Below are positions 17,165 to 26,844 of a stretch of 64,000 nt of DNA, piece by piece. A program made the position numbers and the translations under genes. Positions within the stretch are counted from its first letter, which is position 1, and every line of letters starts with the position of its first letter. Source of the stretch: Nonlabens dokdonensis DSW-6 (lineage in GTDB: Bacteria > Bacteroidota > Bacteroidia > Flavobacteriales > Flavobacteriaceae). The stretch spans positions 1,302,001 to 1,366,000 of the forward strand of contig NC_020156.1 of NCBI RefSeq assembly GCF_000332115.1, given 5' to 3'. Under the pieces are notes generated by a model. That model saw nothing but the letters and a program-made list of their open reading frames with translations, had not been told where the DNA came from and did not search any database.

Positions 17165-20100
17165 TTAGAAAAAAGCCTTTAACTGCACATTGCCGGTATG
17201 GACTGTTCTTGCGGTTTCACTGCTGCGGCCGCTGTAACTAAGATTGAGATCTAGAAATTTGGTAATGTTTTTTTGATACAAAAAATTCCAAGTAAAGTTA
17301 GTTCCTGGCTGCAATCCTTCTAGCATTTGAAAACCAACTGGAGAAAAGGCTTGGCCTTCAAAATCGTTTTTTACATACTTGATCTCTCCATTTATCGCAT
17401 ATTTTTGTGATTTATTAAAAGCCCAAAGGATTCCAATGTTTTGCTGGCTTAAAGTAGCAATTTCATTAAGCTGATTCTCCTTGTTTTGATATTCGTAAAA
17501 CAATTCTAGTCTATTGCTATTATCAAAAAGATAAGAGATTTGAGGCCTTAAAAGAAGGTCTTCTATTTCAAAATTACGATTGGTAAAATTTTCACTTGTA
17601 CTTGCATTGAGACCAGTCTGGGCGTTCATAGTAACCAGCCAGGTATCTCTTATTTTATGTAAAAATCGCAACTGATGACTTTTTATTTCGTTAGAAATAC
17701 TTCCTATACTTTGTAGATTTTCATTTGCAGTACTGAGATAGGTATAATTAGTTGTGAAAAATTGCTTGCCTCGGTTAAAGAATAAACTGTTTCTAAAACT
17801 TGAGTTTAATCCTAATTGATTATCACTACTTGCAAATGGATTGATACTAAAGTTCTCTCCTTCTCGCTCTACCATCCTGTCGATTAAATAACTCGTCTGG
17901 TTATAAAACTTAGAAAGTACTTTTTTATAACCAGTTTCTTTAGACCAAGAAATGGGGTTGAGTGTCAGCGTTTGAGAAAACTTATTTTGGTGGGTAGGCA
18001 GGAAAACTTGATTAGGCAATAAGATCCTCACAAAACTCGCTTGATCCTGAAATTGTGCCACTTCAAATTCGTTGAGATCCTGAATCCCATCATCATTATA
18101 ATCAATCCATGTAAATGTTCCCTGACCTGGATTAACCGCCACATAAGTAAAATCCTGTCTAGGAATACGAGCACTATTAGTTTCATAAGTGGTATTCCAT
18201 AAAATTTTACCTCCGTAAATTTTACGCTTGTATTGAATCCTAGAGTTAAAAGAAACTTCATCTTCAAAGCCTTCTAACTCGCTTTTTAGCTTTCTATAGT
18301 TAGCATAAACACGCAAATTACTCACCTTATTTTTAATGGGTTGTGACCTGATGTAGTAATTATTTGAAGAATTTACACGCACAAGATCTCCATCTCGCAA
18401 GCTATCATTCACTCGATGTCTATAACCCAACTCCACAAAAGTCGTGGTTGTATCACCTCGACCAGCATATACTTCATAACTAGCAAACTTTTGGGACAAT
18501 CCTGTAAATTCGTCGGTAGCGGTGATTTTTTGCTGGTTGTTCTCACTTTCTATTCTCGCGCCAGTGTAATATTTATTTATTTTTCTAAGCACATCGGCAT
18601 TTAACCTACTGAAATCTGATTCTTGATCTAAGGATTTCGTGGTTAGTACGCTTCCGCGAAAGCGAGCCTGCCATAAACTATCTTGATAAATTCCTGCCAA
18701 TACATGTCTATTACCTCTGTAGAAATCGGTGAACTCTAAATGTTCAAAATTGTACGAAGTAGTAAGTGTGGAGTCTTTTACATAATTAAGTCCTAAAGTG
18801 GTGAATAACTGGCTGCCTTGAGTGGTGTCAATATTCCAATCTCGATTAAATTCTATGTTATACACACGTTCTACATTCCTGAAGTCTTCTTGAATGTAAT
18901 CCATATTTACGGTCGCATTTAAGGATTGAAGTGTATCTTTTTTAAGCAACTCTTGTTGTACGGCAAGTTTTACAGCGACGCCTTTGTTGTCATCGTCATC
19001 GATACTAGAAAACTTATTTAAATCCTTATTACTGGCAGCAAGCTCTGTATTAATAGTAGTTGTAGTAGTAGGTTGATAACTGGCTTTGAGTCCTGCTATC
19101 GTAAGAATTTCTGGGGTAAACAATTGTATTACTGGATCATAACTTCCTTTCGGGACGCCATTTATAGGAGCCACGTACTCGTAAATATTAGAAATAGCCT
19201 GATCGTTTACTAATCGGTAATTTCCTTGATTAGCGCCTAGAAACGAAAACCTAACATTAAAAAGCTGCGCGGTTCTATCTTGTGAAAACACAAAAACTTC
19301 TTCGCCATTAATAATTTCCCTTTCGTATAATATTTGGTTTTCTGAAAACTCGCTAGGGACAGCGCTAGGAGCAATCGCTTGATCAAGATCATCTCCTGCA
19401 TCTACTAGAATTGCTACCTGATCTTCATTTAAATTTTGTTGTAGCGGCTGGTTTTTGGCATCGGTCTCTGTATAAATATAAGAATCAACTTTTATTTTTT
19501 TAGATTCAAAACCGCCAGTCCCATAACCGATGAATCTGGTAAAATTACGCTCGCTGTATTGATATTCAATAGAAATACGCATCTCACTAGTTATAGGAAA
19601 AGTAGGCGTAAAACGAACCTCACCAGCATTATAATCAATAACATAATCTTGATTCTCACCACGTCTTAAAGGAACACCATTTACATAAACGCGCTCACTT
19701 CCAGAAACTATCAGAATGAACAACTCACCATTCTGCCCGGTTAATTTATACGGTCCTTGATTGCCTTCTATACCTGTAAACCTACTTATATTAAAGGTTC
19801 CTCTTACTAGAGCGCCTGCTGCACCGGCATATCCTGAAGAGTCACCACCATCAAATCGTACTGCACCTGATATTCCTTGAACACGTTTTGTAAAATTATT
19901 GAACTGATAATCATTTTGTGTTAAATCTACATCTCCAGCTCGTATGTTCCAGTCATCGCTAAAAAGCTCAATGAATATTTGATCAAATTCATCTAGTCTT
20001 TGCGAGTAACCATTTTGAGTTTGTGGGACGTTTGCATCTTGAATAGAAGCACGTAAAGAAACACGATCACTAAGTTTACCAGTGATTCTCAGGTCCAGTT

Positions 20101-20572
20101 CTGAGTCTACCACGCTATTTTGATTGTTTCCTACTCGAGCGCCTCGAGTAATACTACCAGAAGTTTGTAAACCATCAAATGGAACAAATGTATTTACGGT
20201 GGTAGGCTTTTGTAAAATGACTAGTTGCTCTTGGCGGCTATTATTATCTAAAATAATATCAGGATCATAAAGCCTATAGGTTTTGGTAAGAAAATCTGGA
20301 AGTGGCAAGTAAGTAACATCTATCGAGTCGGTAACAATGTTAGTATTACTGTTGAGTATCAAGAGTGCTTTAGAATAATCGATACGATACTGCGTGCTAT
20401 CAATAGGCATCCCTATTTTATCCTGAATCTTAAAGTAAAACGGATTGATACTAACCGAATCCACCATTATAGAATCTCTAACTGCGACTCGTTTTTTTTT
20501 CAAGTTGCTGTATTCTTGCGCTTCAGCTATATAGCAGCACGACACTAGAATAAAAAACAACTTCCATTTCAT
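17165..20572 (-). CDS. large outer-membrane beta-barrel protein, unknown function
   Basis: This 1135-residue protein has a signal peptide (LFFILVSCCYIAEAQ). The N-terminal region is soluble and beta-rich. A conserved-looking unit (SGSERVYVNGVPLRRGENQD followed by YVIDYNAGEVRFTP) resembles modules I know from SprA-like large flavobacterial outer-membrane proteins. From about residue 330 the pattern is repeated amphipathic strands (YQYSERNFTRFIGYG, then many Tyr/Asn-rich strands), ending in QLKAFF with a terminal Phe as in many barrels. It is not SprA itself (too short, different start). An imperfect palindrome copy encodes ARFRGSV. It stands alone behind the accC terminator. Confidence 0.65.
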   Translation of the reverse strand: MKWKLFFILVSCCYIAEAQEYSNLKKKRVAVRDSIMVDSVSINPFYFKIQDKIGMPIDSTQYRIDYSKALLILNSNTNIVTDSIDVTYLPLPDFLTKTYRLYDPDIILDNNSRQEQLVILQKPTTVNTFVPFDGLQTSGSITRGARVGNNQNSVVDSELDLRITGKLSDRVSLRASIQDANVPQTQNGYSQRLDEFDQIFIELFSDDWNIRAGDVDLTQNDYQFNNFTKRVQGISGAVRFDGGDSSGYAGAAGALVRGTFNISRFTGIEGNQGPYKLTGQNGELFILIVSGSERVYVNGVPLRRGENQDYVIDYNAGEVRFTPTFPITSEMRISIEYQYSERNFTRFIGYGTGGFESKKIKVDSYIYTETDAKNQPLQQNLNEDQVAILVDAGDDLDQAIAPSAVPSEFSENQILYEREIINGEEVFVFSQDRTAQLFNVRFSFLGANQGNYRLVNDQAISNIYEYVAPINGVPKGSYDPVIQLFTPEILTIAGLKASYQPTTTTTINTELAASNKDLNKFSSIDDDDNKGVAVKLAVQQELLKKDTLQSLNATVNMDYIQEDFRNVERVYNIEFNRDWNIDTTQGSQLFTTLGLNYVKDSTLTTSYNFEHLEFTDFYRGNRHVLAGIYQDSLWQARFRGSVLTTKSLDQESDFSRLNADVLRKINKYYTGARIESENNQQKITATDEFTGLSQKFASYEVYAGRGDTTTTFVELGYRHRVNDSLRDGDLVRVNSSNNYYIRSQPIKNKVSNLRVYANYRKLKSELEGFEDEVSFNSRIQYKRKIYGGKILWNTTYETNSARIPRQDFTYVAVNPGQGTFTWIDYNDDGIQDLNEFEVAQFQDQASFVRILLPNQVFLPTHQNKFSQTLTLNPISWSKETGYKKVLSKFYNQTSYLIDRMVEREGENFSINPFASSDNQLGLNSSFRNSLFFNRGKQFFTTNYTYLSTANENLQSIGSISNEIKSHQLRFLHKIRDTWLVTMNAQTGLNASTSENFTNRNFEIEDLLLRPQISYLFDNSNRLELFYEYQNKENQLNEIATLSQQNIGILWAFNKSQKYAINGEIKYVKNDFEGQAFSPVGFQMLEGLQPGTNFTWNFLYQKNITKFLDLNLSYSGRSSETARTVHTGNVQLKAFF
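18649..18664. repeat. palindrome copy 5, one substitution (coding, RFRGS)
   Basis: CGCTTCCGCGAAAGCG on the plus strand. The coding strand reads RFRGS, with Gly in place of the Glu that a perfect copy would give. Confidence 0.85.
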
Positions 20573-20650
20573 ATTTATCTTAAACAGATGGTTTCCAAAA
20601 ATATTTTAAATAAACAGCTATCAATGATTAAATAACGATTTATTCCACAA

Positions 20651-20683
20651 AAAAACCTATCTAGTTAGACCAGATAGGTTTTT
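20651..20683 (-). terminator. terminator of the fabH-accB-accC transcript
   Basis: AAAAACCTATCT pairs perfectly with AGATAGGTTTTT around a 9-base loop just after the accC stop. Confidence 0.88.
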
Positions 20684-20706
20684 ATAGTTTACCAGATGAA
20701 TTAAAC

Positions 20707-22056
20707 TTAGTCCTTTATGGGCTTCATTTTGAACGTGTCCATAAAAGCAGTCGTATAATTACCTTCTACATAAGCTGGCTCTTCCATAAGTTGTCTATGG
20801 AAAGGAATTGTCGTTTTAATACCTTCAATGACAAATTCATCTAAAGCTCTTTTCATTTTATCGATTGCCTCCTGACGTGTTCTCGCTGTAGTAATCAACT
20901 TTGCGATCATAGAGTCATAATTAGGCGGGATAGAGTATCCTGCATAAACATGAGTGTCTAAACGCACTCCATGACCACCTGGTGCATGAAGTGTCGTGAT
21001 CTTCCCTGGAGAAGGACGGAAATCGTGGTAAGGATCTTCTGCATTAATTCTGCATTCAATGGAATGCAACGCTGGTTCATAATTCTTACCAGATATTTTT
21101 ACTCCAGCAGCAACAAGAATCTGTTCTCTTATTAAGTCAAAATCAATCACCTGCTCCGTAATAGGGTGCTCTACTTGAATACGAGTATTCATTTCCATAA
21201 AATAGAAATTGCGGTGTTTATCTACTAGAAACTCTACCGTTCCTGCACCTTCGTAGGCAATGTATTCTGCAGCTTTAACGGCTGCCTCTCCCATTTCTTT
21301 ACGTAATTTCTTTGTCATAAAAGGAGAAGGTACCTCTTCAGTAAGTTTCTGGTGACGTCGTTGTACAGAACAGTCGCGTTCACTTAAATGACAAGCTTTA
21401 CCGTAACTATCTCCTACAATCTGAATCTCTATGTGGCGTGGCTCTTCAATAAGCTTCTCCATGTACATGTCGTCGTTTCCGAAGGCTGCTTTAGACTCGT
21501 TACGGGCACTTTCCCATGCTCCTTGAAGATCTTCTTCTTTCCAGACAGCTCTCATTCCTTTTCCTCCACCACCGGCAGTAGCTTTAAGCATTACAGGATA
21601 ACCGGTAGCAAGTGCCGTTTTCTTACAATCTTCAAAATCTTCAAGAATACCTTCTGATCCTGGTACACAAGGAACGCCAGCGGCTTTCATAGTAGCTTTG
21701 GCAGTTGCTTTATCTCCCATTTTTGAGATCATCTCTGCACTCGCGCCTATAAATTTTATTTGATGTTCTTCACAAATGCGTGAAAAATCTGCATTTTCAG
21801 ATAGGAATCCATAACCAGGATGGATCGCATCTGCATTAGTAATCTCTGCAGCGCTGATGATATTGGACATCTTTAAGTAAGATAAATTACTAGGTGGTGG
21901 CCCTATACAAACTGCTTCATCGGCAAATTTTACGTGAAGACTGTCTGCATCGGCAGTAGAATATACCGCTACAGTTTTGATTCCCATCTCCTTACAAGTT
22001 CGTATTACCCTTAAGGCTATTTCGCCACGATTTGCTATCAATATTTTTTTAAACAT
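20707..22056 (-). CDS. accC: acetyl-CoA carboxylase, biotin carboxylase subunit
   Basis: AccC carboxylates the biotin of AccB using bicarbonate and ATP, the first half-reaction of malonyl-CoA synthesis. The protein (449 residues, normal) begins [20 protein letters not shown]. It carries the ATP-grasp glycine loop AGGGGKGMR near residue 163, [20 protein letters not shown] and the catalytic [14 protein letters not shown] region. It follows accB with a 135-base gap that holds palindrome copy 6; whether accB-accC are one message is likely but not proven. A terminator follows. Confidence 0.99.
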   Translation of the reverse strand: MFKKILIANRGEIALRVIRTCKEMGIKTVAVYSTADADSLHVKFADEAVCIGPPPSNLSYLKMSNIISAAEITNADAIHPGYGFLSENADFSRICEEHQIKFIGASAEMISKMGDKATAKATMKAAGVPCVPGSEGILEDFEDCKKTALATGYPVMLKATAGGGGKGMRAVWKEEDLQGAWESARNESKAAFGNDDMYMEKLIEEPRHIEIQIVGDSYGKACHLSERDCSVQRRHQKLTEEVPSPFMTKKLRKEMGEAAVKAAEYIAYEGAGTVEFLVDKHRNFYFMEMNTRIQVEHPITEQVIDFDLIREQILVAAGVKISGKNYEPALHSIECRINAEDPYHDFRPSPGKITTLHAPGGHGVRLDTHVYAGYSIPPNYDSMIAKLITTARTRQEAIDKMKRALDEFVIEGIKTTIPFHRQLMEEPAYVEGNYTTAFMDTFKMKPIKD

Positions 22057-22121
22057 GATGTTTCTTTTAAGTTACGTCGCAATGCGATACAATTTTTGTA
22101 TTTCAATTGTTTATAAAGTTC

Positions 22122-22137
22122 CGCTTTCGCGAAAGCG
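22122..22137. repeat. CGCTTTCGCGAAAGCG palindrome, copy 6 (intergenic)
   Basis: Perfect copy in the accB-accC spacer. Confidence 0.95.
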
Positions 22138-22191
22138 AGATCAACACAAACTATATTGCAACATTTAAGACACAAAAAATCCTTCTATTAT

Positions 22192-22680
22192 TTAAGAAGG
22201 ATCTACTAAAAATAATGGCTGATCAAATTCTACTGGTGAAGAATCGTCTATAAGCACTTTTACAATGGTACCAGAAACCTCGCTCTCAATCTCGTTGAAA
22301 AGTTTCATTGCTTCAATGATACATAATGTGTCTCCTTCTTTAATACTATCACCTACCTCAACAAATGCTGGCTTCTCTGGAGATGCCTTTCTATAAAAAG
22401 TACCGATTATAGGTGACTTTACTGTAACATACTTATCGTTACTTGCTGCTGGAGCTGCTGGAGCCTCAGAAGGTGCTGGAGCTACCGGTGCCGGAGCAGG
22501 CGCTTGTGGAGCAGGTGCCATTTGCTGTTGCATAGGTGCTGGTTGAGAAACGTAAGTAATGTCACCAGATTCACTTCCTGTTCTAATGGTGATTTTTATA
22601 TCATCCATTTCTAATTTTACCTCACTTGCTCCAGATTTTGCAACAAATTTGATTAAATTTTGTATTTCTTTAATGTCCAT
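22192..22680 (-). CDS. accB: biotin carboxyl carrier protein of acetyl-CoA carboxylase
   Basis: This 162-residue carrier holds biotin on the lysine of EAMKLFNEIES and shuttles CO2 between AccC and the carboxyltransferase. An N-terminal segment (MDIKEIQNLIKFVAKSGASE) is followed by an Ala/Pro-rich flexible linker (about residues 50-80) and the biotinyl domain (VKSPIIGTFYRKASPEKPAF onward). It lies 22 bases after fabH and 135 bases before accC, the usual fatty-acid initiation cluster. Confidence 0.98.
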   Translation of the reverse strand: MDIKEIQNLIKFVAKSGASEVKLEMDDIKITIRTGSESGDITYVSQPAPMQQQMAPAPQAPAPAPVAPAPSEAPAAPAASNDKYVTVKSPIIGTFYRKASPEKPAFVEVGDSIKEGDTLCIIEAMKLFNEIESEVSGTIVKVLIDDSSPVEFDQPLFLVDPS

Positions 22681-22702
22681 AAATTAAGGGTGGTTATTAA
22701 GT

Positions 22703-23698
22703 TTAACTATCGTATGCCCAAGATAACAAAATCGATCCCCATGTAAAGCCACCTCCAAAAGCAGCAAATACAAGTTGATCTCCTTTTTTCAATTGAGTCT
22801 CATATTCTTTTAATAATAATGGTAAAGTTGCACTAGTGGTATTTCCATACTTCTGGATATTCATCATCACTTTCTCTTCCGGAAGATTAACTCTTCTTGC
22901 AGTCGCGTCTATAATACGCTTGTTTGCTTGATGAGGGACTAACCAACTAATATCTTCATTTGTAAGATTGTTACGTTTTACAATTTGTTCCGAAACATCA
23001 GCCATATTAGACACAGCATATTTAAAGACGTTCTTACCGTCTTGAAAAACATAATGTTGTTTCTTATCTACTGTTTCATGTGATGCTGGCAATAACGAGC
23101 CTCCAGCTTCTATTTTCAGAAAATTACGTCCAATACCGTCGGTACGTAGAATTTCGTCTTCAAATCCGTAGCCTTCATGGTTAGGTTCAAAAAGTACTGC
23201 TCCACCTCCATCTCCAAAGATGATGCATGTAGTGCGGTCTTCATAATCAATTATAGAAGACATTTTATCTGCTCCTATTAATAAAACTTTTTTATAACGA
23301 CCAGATTCAATATAACTACTGGCTGTACTCATCCCGTAAAGAAAACCAGAGCAAGCGGCCATTAAGTCATAAGAAAAGGCATTTGTTGCGCCTATTTGAG
23401 AAGCAACATAGGCTGCAGTAGAAGCAACTGGCATATCTGGAGTTACTGTAGCGACAAGAACCAAGTCAATGGTTTTAGGGTCTAAACTGGCACTAGAAAT
23501 TAGATCTTCAGCAGCTTTAATAGCTAGATAAGAAGCTCCTTTGTCCTTATCTTTAAGTATGCGTCGCTCCTTAATCCCGGTGCGAGAAAAGATCCATTCA
23601 TCGTTTGTATCGACCATGGTTTCTAAAATAGCATTTGTAAGCTTATACTCTGGAGTATAGGCACCAACTGCCGTTATCGCCGCTTTGATATTACTCAT
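22703..23698 (-). CDS. fabH: beta-ketoacyl-ACP synthase III
   Basis: FabH condenses acetyl-CoA (or branched acyl-CoA) with malonyl-ACP to start fatty-acid synthesis. The 331-residue protein has the catalytic triad in context: Cys in DLMAACSGFLYG (about residue 115), His in WLVPHQANKRI and Asn in KYGNTTSATLP. The C-terminal GGGFTWGSILLSW is also a family signature. The start MSNIKAAITAVGAYTPEYKLTN is normal. It is separated from rpmF by a terminator-like hairpin (23761-23799), so it may have its own promoter, unlike genomes where rpmF-plsX-fabH is one run. plsX is absent here. Confidence 0.98.
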   Translation of the reverse strand: MSNIKAAITAVGAYTPEYKLTNAILETMVDTNDEWIFSRTGIKERRILKDKDKGASYLAIKAAEDLISSASLDPKTIDLVLVATVTPDMPVASTAAYVASQIGATNAFSYDLMAACSGFLYGMSTASSYIESGRYKKVLLIGADKMSSIIDYEDRTTCIIFGDGGGAVLFEPNHEGYGFEDEILRTDGIGRNFLKIEAGGSLLPASHETVDKKQHYVFQDGKNVFKYAVSNMADVSEQIVKRNNLTNEDISWLVPHQANKRIIDATARRVNLPEEKVMMNIQKYGNTTSATLPLLLKEYETQLKKGDQLVFAAFGGGFTWGSILLSWAYDS

Positions 23699-23760
23699 AC
23701 TGGTGATTCTATTGAATTATTTAGAGCGGTGAAAGCTACTAAAAAAGCTCTAGAAACAAC

Positions 23761-23799
23761 AAAAAATGACACATTTTTAATAAAAACGTGTCATTTTTT
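23761..23799 (-). terminator. terminator between rpmF and fabH
   Basis: AAAAAATGACAC (23761-23772) pairs with GTGTCATTTTTT (23788-23799); inner A/T bases may extend the stem. It falls just after rpmF in minus-strand reading. Confidence 0.82.
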
Positions 23800-23849
23800 G
23801 TGATTTCATATTGAAAACCAAAGTTTTCTAAGAAAAATACAACTATTAA

Positions 23850-24047
23850 TTAAGCTTCTGCTACTTCAGTTTTATCGATAAGTACATTACCTCTGTAGTA
23901 TAATTTACCTTCGTGCCAGTGAGCTCTGTGATAAAGGTGAGCTTCACCAGTTGTTGAATCTGTAGCAATTTGAGGAACTGAAGCTTTGTAGTGAGTTCTT
24001 CTTTTGTCTCTTCTCGTTTTCGAGATTTTTCTCTTAGGATGCGCCAT
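23850..24047 (-). CDS. rpmF: 50S ribosomal protein L32
   Basis: This 65-residue basic protein begins [20 protein letters not shown], the canonical L32 start, followed by the [12 protein letters not shown] segment. The usual four cysteines of zinc-binding L32 are absent, so this is a zinc-independent (C-minus) form. It lies 2 bases after DUF177 and is followed by a terminator, matching the conserved yceD-rpmF pair. Confidence 0.97.
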   Translation of the reverse strand: MAHPKRKISKTRRDKRRTHYKASVPQIATDSTTGEAHLYHRAHWHEGKLYYRGNVLIDKTEVAEA

Positions 24048-24049
24048 GG

Positions 24050-24589
24050 CTATAAGTTATTATCCGTTTTTAATTTCTTTAATGCTTCCCATCTGGGATC
24101 TATTTCTTTATTTTTATTCTCTTCTGGATCTGAAACACTTAATTCTTCTAGTTTTTCTAAGACGTCTGACTCTAATGAGCCGTCCTCAACACCTGGATGA
24201 ACTCTCTTTTGAGGAATGGAGAGCACGATCATTTCATACACATATTGAGCTATGTTAAACTCATAATCGCCGTGTGATAAAATTAATAACTCTTCATTAT
24301 CATCATTAAAAGCTTCTCCAAATTTAATCACCAAATCCATCGAAGCATTAATCTCAAGATCAAAAGGCTCATTAGTAACATCACAATTGACATTTACAGA
24401 ACCTTGAGCTTCTAATAAAAGATCCATGATGGTATTTCTTTTATCTAATTGCGCTTCAACAGTAATTGATGAACTGTTAAATTCTTCAAATCCAAAATTT
24501 TCAAAAAACGTATTATCGACCTCGTACTTAAACTGGTGTTTACCTTGCTTTAATCCGGCAAAGGATATCATAAAAGCTTTGAGTTCCAT
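24050..24589 (-). CDS. yceD: DUF177 (YceD) family protein
   Basis: The 179-residue protein has the DUF177 core, including [14 protein letters not shown] in the middle and an acidic C-terminal stretch ending in [11 protein letters not shown], a typical DUF177 tail. The family is linked to 23S rRNA accumulation, and its gene almost always precedes rpmF, as here with only 2 bases between. A TATCTTTG box (24614-24621, minus strand) lies 24 bases upstream of the start. The CxxC found in many homologues is reduced to one cysteine here. Confidence 0.9.
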   Translation of the reverse strand: MELKAFMISFAGLKQGKHQFKYEVDNTFFENFGFEEFNSSSITVEAQLDKRNTIMDLLLEAQGSVNVNCDVTNEPFDLEINASMDLVIKFGEAFNDDNEELLILSHGDYEFNIAQYVYEMIVLSIPQKRVHPGVEDGSLESDVLEKLEELSVSDPEENKNKEIDPRWEALKKLKTDNNL

Positions 24590-24613
24590 AATCCTACTCT
24601 TTCAAAGAGCGTG

Positions 24614-24621
24614 CAAAGATA
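24614..24621 (-). promoter_or_regulatory. -7 promoter box of the yceD-rpmF operon
   Basis: On the minus strand this reads TATCTTTG, a match to TAnnTTTG, 24 bases before the yceD ATG. No clear upstream TTG is seen. Confidence 0.5.
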
Positions 24622-24651
24622 ATAAAAGTTATTAAAAATCTAGTGTTAATA

Positions 24652-25701
24652 TCATCTTCGTTTGCGAGAAAGTTTTTTAAGCGGATTTTCATTTAAGATA
24701 TCATACTCTTTTCGCTTTCTATAAATATGAATTGCTGTATGGATTGCCGCAATAAATGACTCTGGATGTGCCTCTCCTTTTCCTGCAATATCAAAGCCTG
24801 TACCGTGATCTGGACTTGTTCTTACATGACTCAATCCTGCAGTATAATTTACTCCATGTCCAAAGGCTATAGTTTTAAAAGGCACCAGCCCTTGATCGTG
24901 ATAACTTGCTAGTATGGCGTCGAACTCTTGATATTTTTTATTTCCAAAAAAAGAATCTGCTGCGTAGGGACCAAAAATGATGTTACCGTCTTCCCTCAAT
25001 TCTTCTAGCGCTGGTATCAACGTATCTTGATCGTCAGTGCCTATTACTCCATTATCGCCTACATGAGGATTTATCCCCAAAACAGCAATCCTAGGTTTAC
25101 TTATCCCAAAATCCTTTTTAAGCGACTCTTTTATTGTCCCTATTTTAGTTTTAATGACTTTTGCATTAATTCTGGCAGGAACATCTTTTACAGGAACATG
25201 GTCGGTAAGCAAACCTACTCTAAGTTCATTTGACACCATGAACATTAGACTTTCACCTTCAAGTTCTTGATTTAAGTAATCGGTATGACCTGGAAAACTG
25301 AAATCTTCAGAATGAATAGATTCTTTATTTATAGGAGCTGTAACTAGCACATCTATTTCATTATTCTTTAACGCCTCTGTTGCTGATGCTAAACTTTTAA
25401 CTGCAAGAGCTCCAGCCTCAGAGTTTACCTCGCCCCATTGTACATTAAAAGGCTCCTTTATAAGTCGCAGCACATTAAATTTTCCATGCACTATTTGATC
25501 TAAGGATGTGATACCATGAATTTTTGTCTTAAGCCCAAAGGATTTTGCATAATAAGAGAGTAGTTTTGTGCTAGCAAAAACAACTGGAGTAAACAGTTCT
25601 AGCATTCTAGGATCTTCAAATGCCTTTAAAATTATCTCACCACCTATTCCATTTGGGTCTCCTATAGTCATTCCTACCTTGATATTCTCTTCCTTATTCA
25701 T
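24652..25701 (-). CDS. pdxA: 4-hydroxythreonine-4-phosphate dehydrogenase
   Basis: PdxA oxidises 4-phosphohydroxy-threonine in the DXP-dependent route to pyridoxal phosphate. The 349-residue protein starts VGMTIGDPNGIGGEI, the family signature, and has the metal-binding histidine motifs FPGHTDYL, SYHDQGLVPFK and TSPDHGTGFDIAGKG. It is divergent from ribE (59-base gap) and lies upstream of yceD by 62 bases; cotranscription with yceD-rpmF is possible but that operon has its own promoter box. Confidence 0.97.
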   Translation of the reverse strand: MNKEENIKVGMTIGDPNGIGGEIILKAFEDPRMLELFTPVVFASTKLLSYYAKSFGLKTKIHGITSLDQIVHGKFNVLRLIKEPFNVQWGEVNSEAGALAVKSLASATEALKNNEIDVLVTAPINKESIHSEDFSFPGHTDYLNQELEGESLMFMVSNELRVGLLTDHVPVKDVPARINAKVIKTKIGTIKESLKKDFGISKPRIAVLGINPHVGDNGVIGTDDQDTLIPALEELREDGNIIFGPYAADSFFGNKKYQEFDAILASYHDQGLVPFKTIAFGHGVNYTAGLSHVRTSPDHGTGFDIAGKGEAHPESFIAAIHTAIHIYRKRKEYDILNENPLKKLSRKRR

Positions 25702-25760
25702 ATTTTGCGCTCTTTAAGCCGTATTTTTGAAAGCATAAAAGTAAAGTTTTTTAATCAGTT

Positions 25761-26345
25761 ATGTTTACAGGAATCATAGAGAGTGCAGCAGAAGTTAAAG
25801 AAATTAGAAAAGAAAACACAAATGTCCATCTTACATTAAGCTCTAATTTAACGTCTGAGTTAAAAATTGACCAAAGTGTGGCACACAACGGCGTTTGTCT
25901 TACTGTCGTTTCTATAAATAGTGATCAATACACGGTTACCGCAATAGAAGAAACACTTTTGAAAACGAACATTAAACATCTTGAGGTAGGTGATATCGTT
26001 AATATGGAACGTGCTATGAAAATGGGTGCGCGACTAGATGGTCATATAGTTCAAGGTCATGTAGATCAAACAGCAACCTGCACTCAAGTGCTAAATAAAG
26101 ACGGTTCTTGGATTTTCAGTTTTGAATACGATCCTACACTTCATAATGTAACTATTGAAAAAGGCAGTATTTGTATTAATGGAGTGAGTCTTACCGTTGT
26201 AGATTCAAAACCTAATAGTTTCTCTGTAGCTATTATTCCTTATACTTACGAGCACACTGGATTTAAGACTCTTTCTAAAGGTGATATAGTAAATCTAGAA
26301 TTTGATGTAATCGGGAAATACGTGAAAAGATTAATGAATCTTTAA
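25761..26345 (+). CDS. ribE: riboflavin synthase, alpha chain
   Basis: The enzyme dismutates two 6,7-dimethyl-8-ribityllumazines to riboflavin. It begins with the MFTGIIES signature, and has two homologous lumazine-binding barrels: the first with HNGVCLTVVSI and the second with INGVSLTVVDS. The length (194) is normal. It converges with a small membrane-protein gene, overlapping its stop by 4 bases. No FMN riboswitch-like leader is possible, since only 59 bases separate it from pdxA. Confidence 0.97.
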   Translation: MFTGIIESAAEVKEIRKENTNVHLTLSSNLTSELKIDQSVAHNGVCLTVVSINSDQYTVTAIEETLLKTNIKHLEVGDIVNMERAMKMGARLDGHIVQGHVDQTATCTQVLNKDGSWIFSFEYDPTLHNVTIEKGSICINGVSLTVVDSKPNSFSVAIIPYTYEHTGFKTLSKGDIVNLEFDVIGKYVKRLMNL

Positions 26346-26539
26346 GCAGTTTTTTTAGTCCTAGGTAAATGATATGCTATAATCAGTAGTATAGCTACAA
26401 CGATTAAAACCCAAGCATTACTATCAATAGGAACAACATCACCTGGAGGCGTGGGACCCATTTTTGTTCTCGTGTCTGGCGGCGGCGGCACTTGCTGAAC
26501 CATCGTTAACAAGAAAAGGTGAAACTTAACTAATATCAT
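26342..26539 (-). CDS. small membrane protein with a proline-rich segment
   Basis: The 65-residue ORF has a short hydrophobic N-terminus (MILVKFHLFLLTMVQQ), a proline-rich stretch (VPPPPDTRTKMGPTPPGD), then VPIDSNAWVLIVVAILLIIAY, one membrane span, and a basic tail (HLPRTKKTA). The pattern of signal-like segment, Pro-Gly stretch, PID and a single span is seen in many very small flavobacterial proteins of unknown role. It overlaps the ribE end by 4 bases, convergent. I judge it real by this pattern and the lack of other genes on the strand; an unannotated shadow is the alternative. Confidence 0.6.
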   Translation of the reverse strand: MILVKFHLFLLTMVQQVPPPPDTRTKMGPTPPGDVVPIDSNAWVLIVVAILLIIAYHLPRTKKTA

Positions 26540-26844
26540 TTGAAAAAAATATTCGGATGCGAATGTAGAAATTAAATTGATTTACGGCAAAAAAGATTTA
26601 CTATCTATACATTAAATTTTAGTTATGCGCAGTTCGTCGATTATTTGATTGATTCACAGGGAATATAAAAAATAATCCTGACTGCTAAAGAAACTTATGC
26701 TAATGCAACGATAATTTGAAACATAAAATTGTAAAGCTCGTCTTGATGAAATACGTATTTAAAGCAAGTATAGTTTTAATTTTCAAAAAAAACGACTGGC
26801 TTTTGAGTGAAAACCAGCCGTTAAACTTAAATCATTAAATACGC
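26540..26844. other. intergenic region with subtilase terminator
   Basis: This 305-base gap is AT-rich. Besides the terminator at 26785-26822 I see nothing supported; it should contain the promoter of the small membrane protein. Confidence 0.5.
26785..26822 (-). terminator. terminator of the S8 peptidase gene
   Basis: AACGACTGGCTTTT pairs with AAAACCAGCCGTT with one mismatch and one bulge. The preceding A-run gives a U-tract on the minus strand. Confidence 0.72.
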
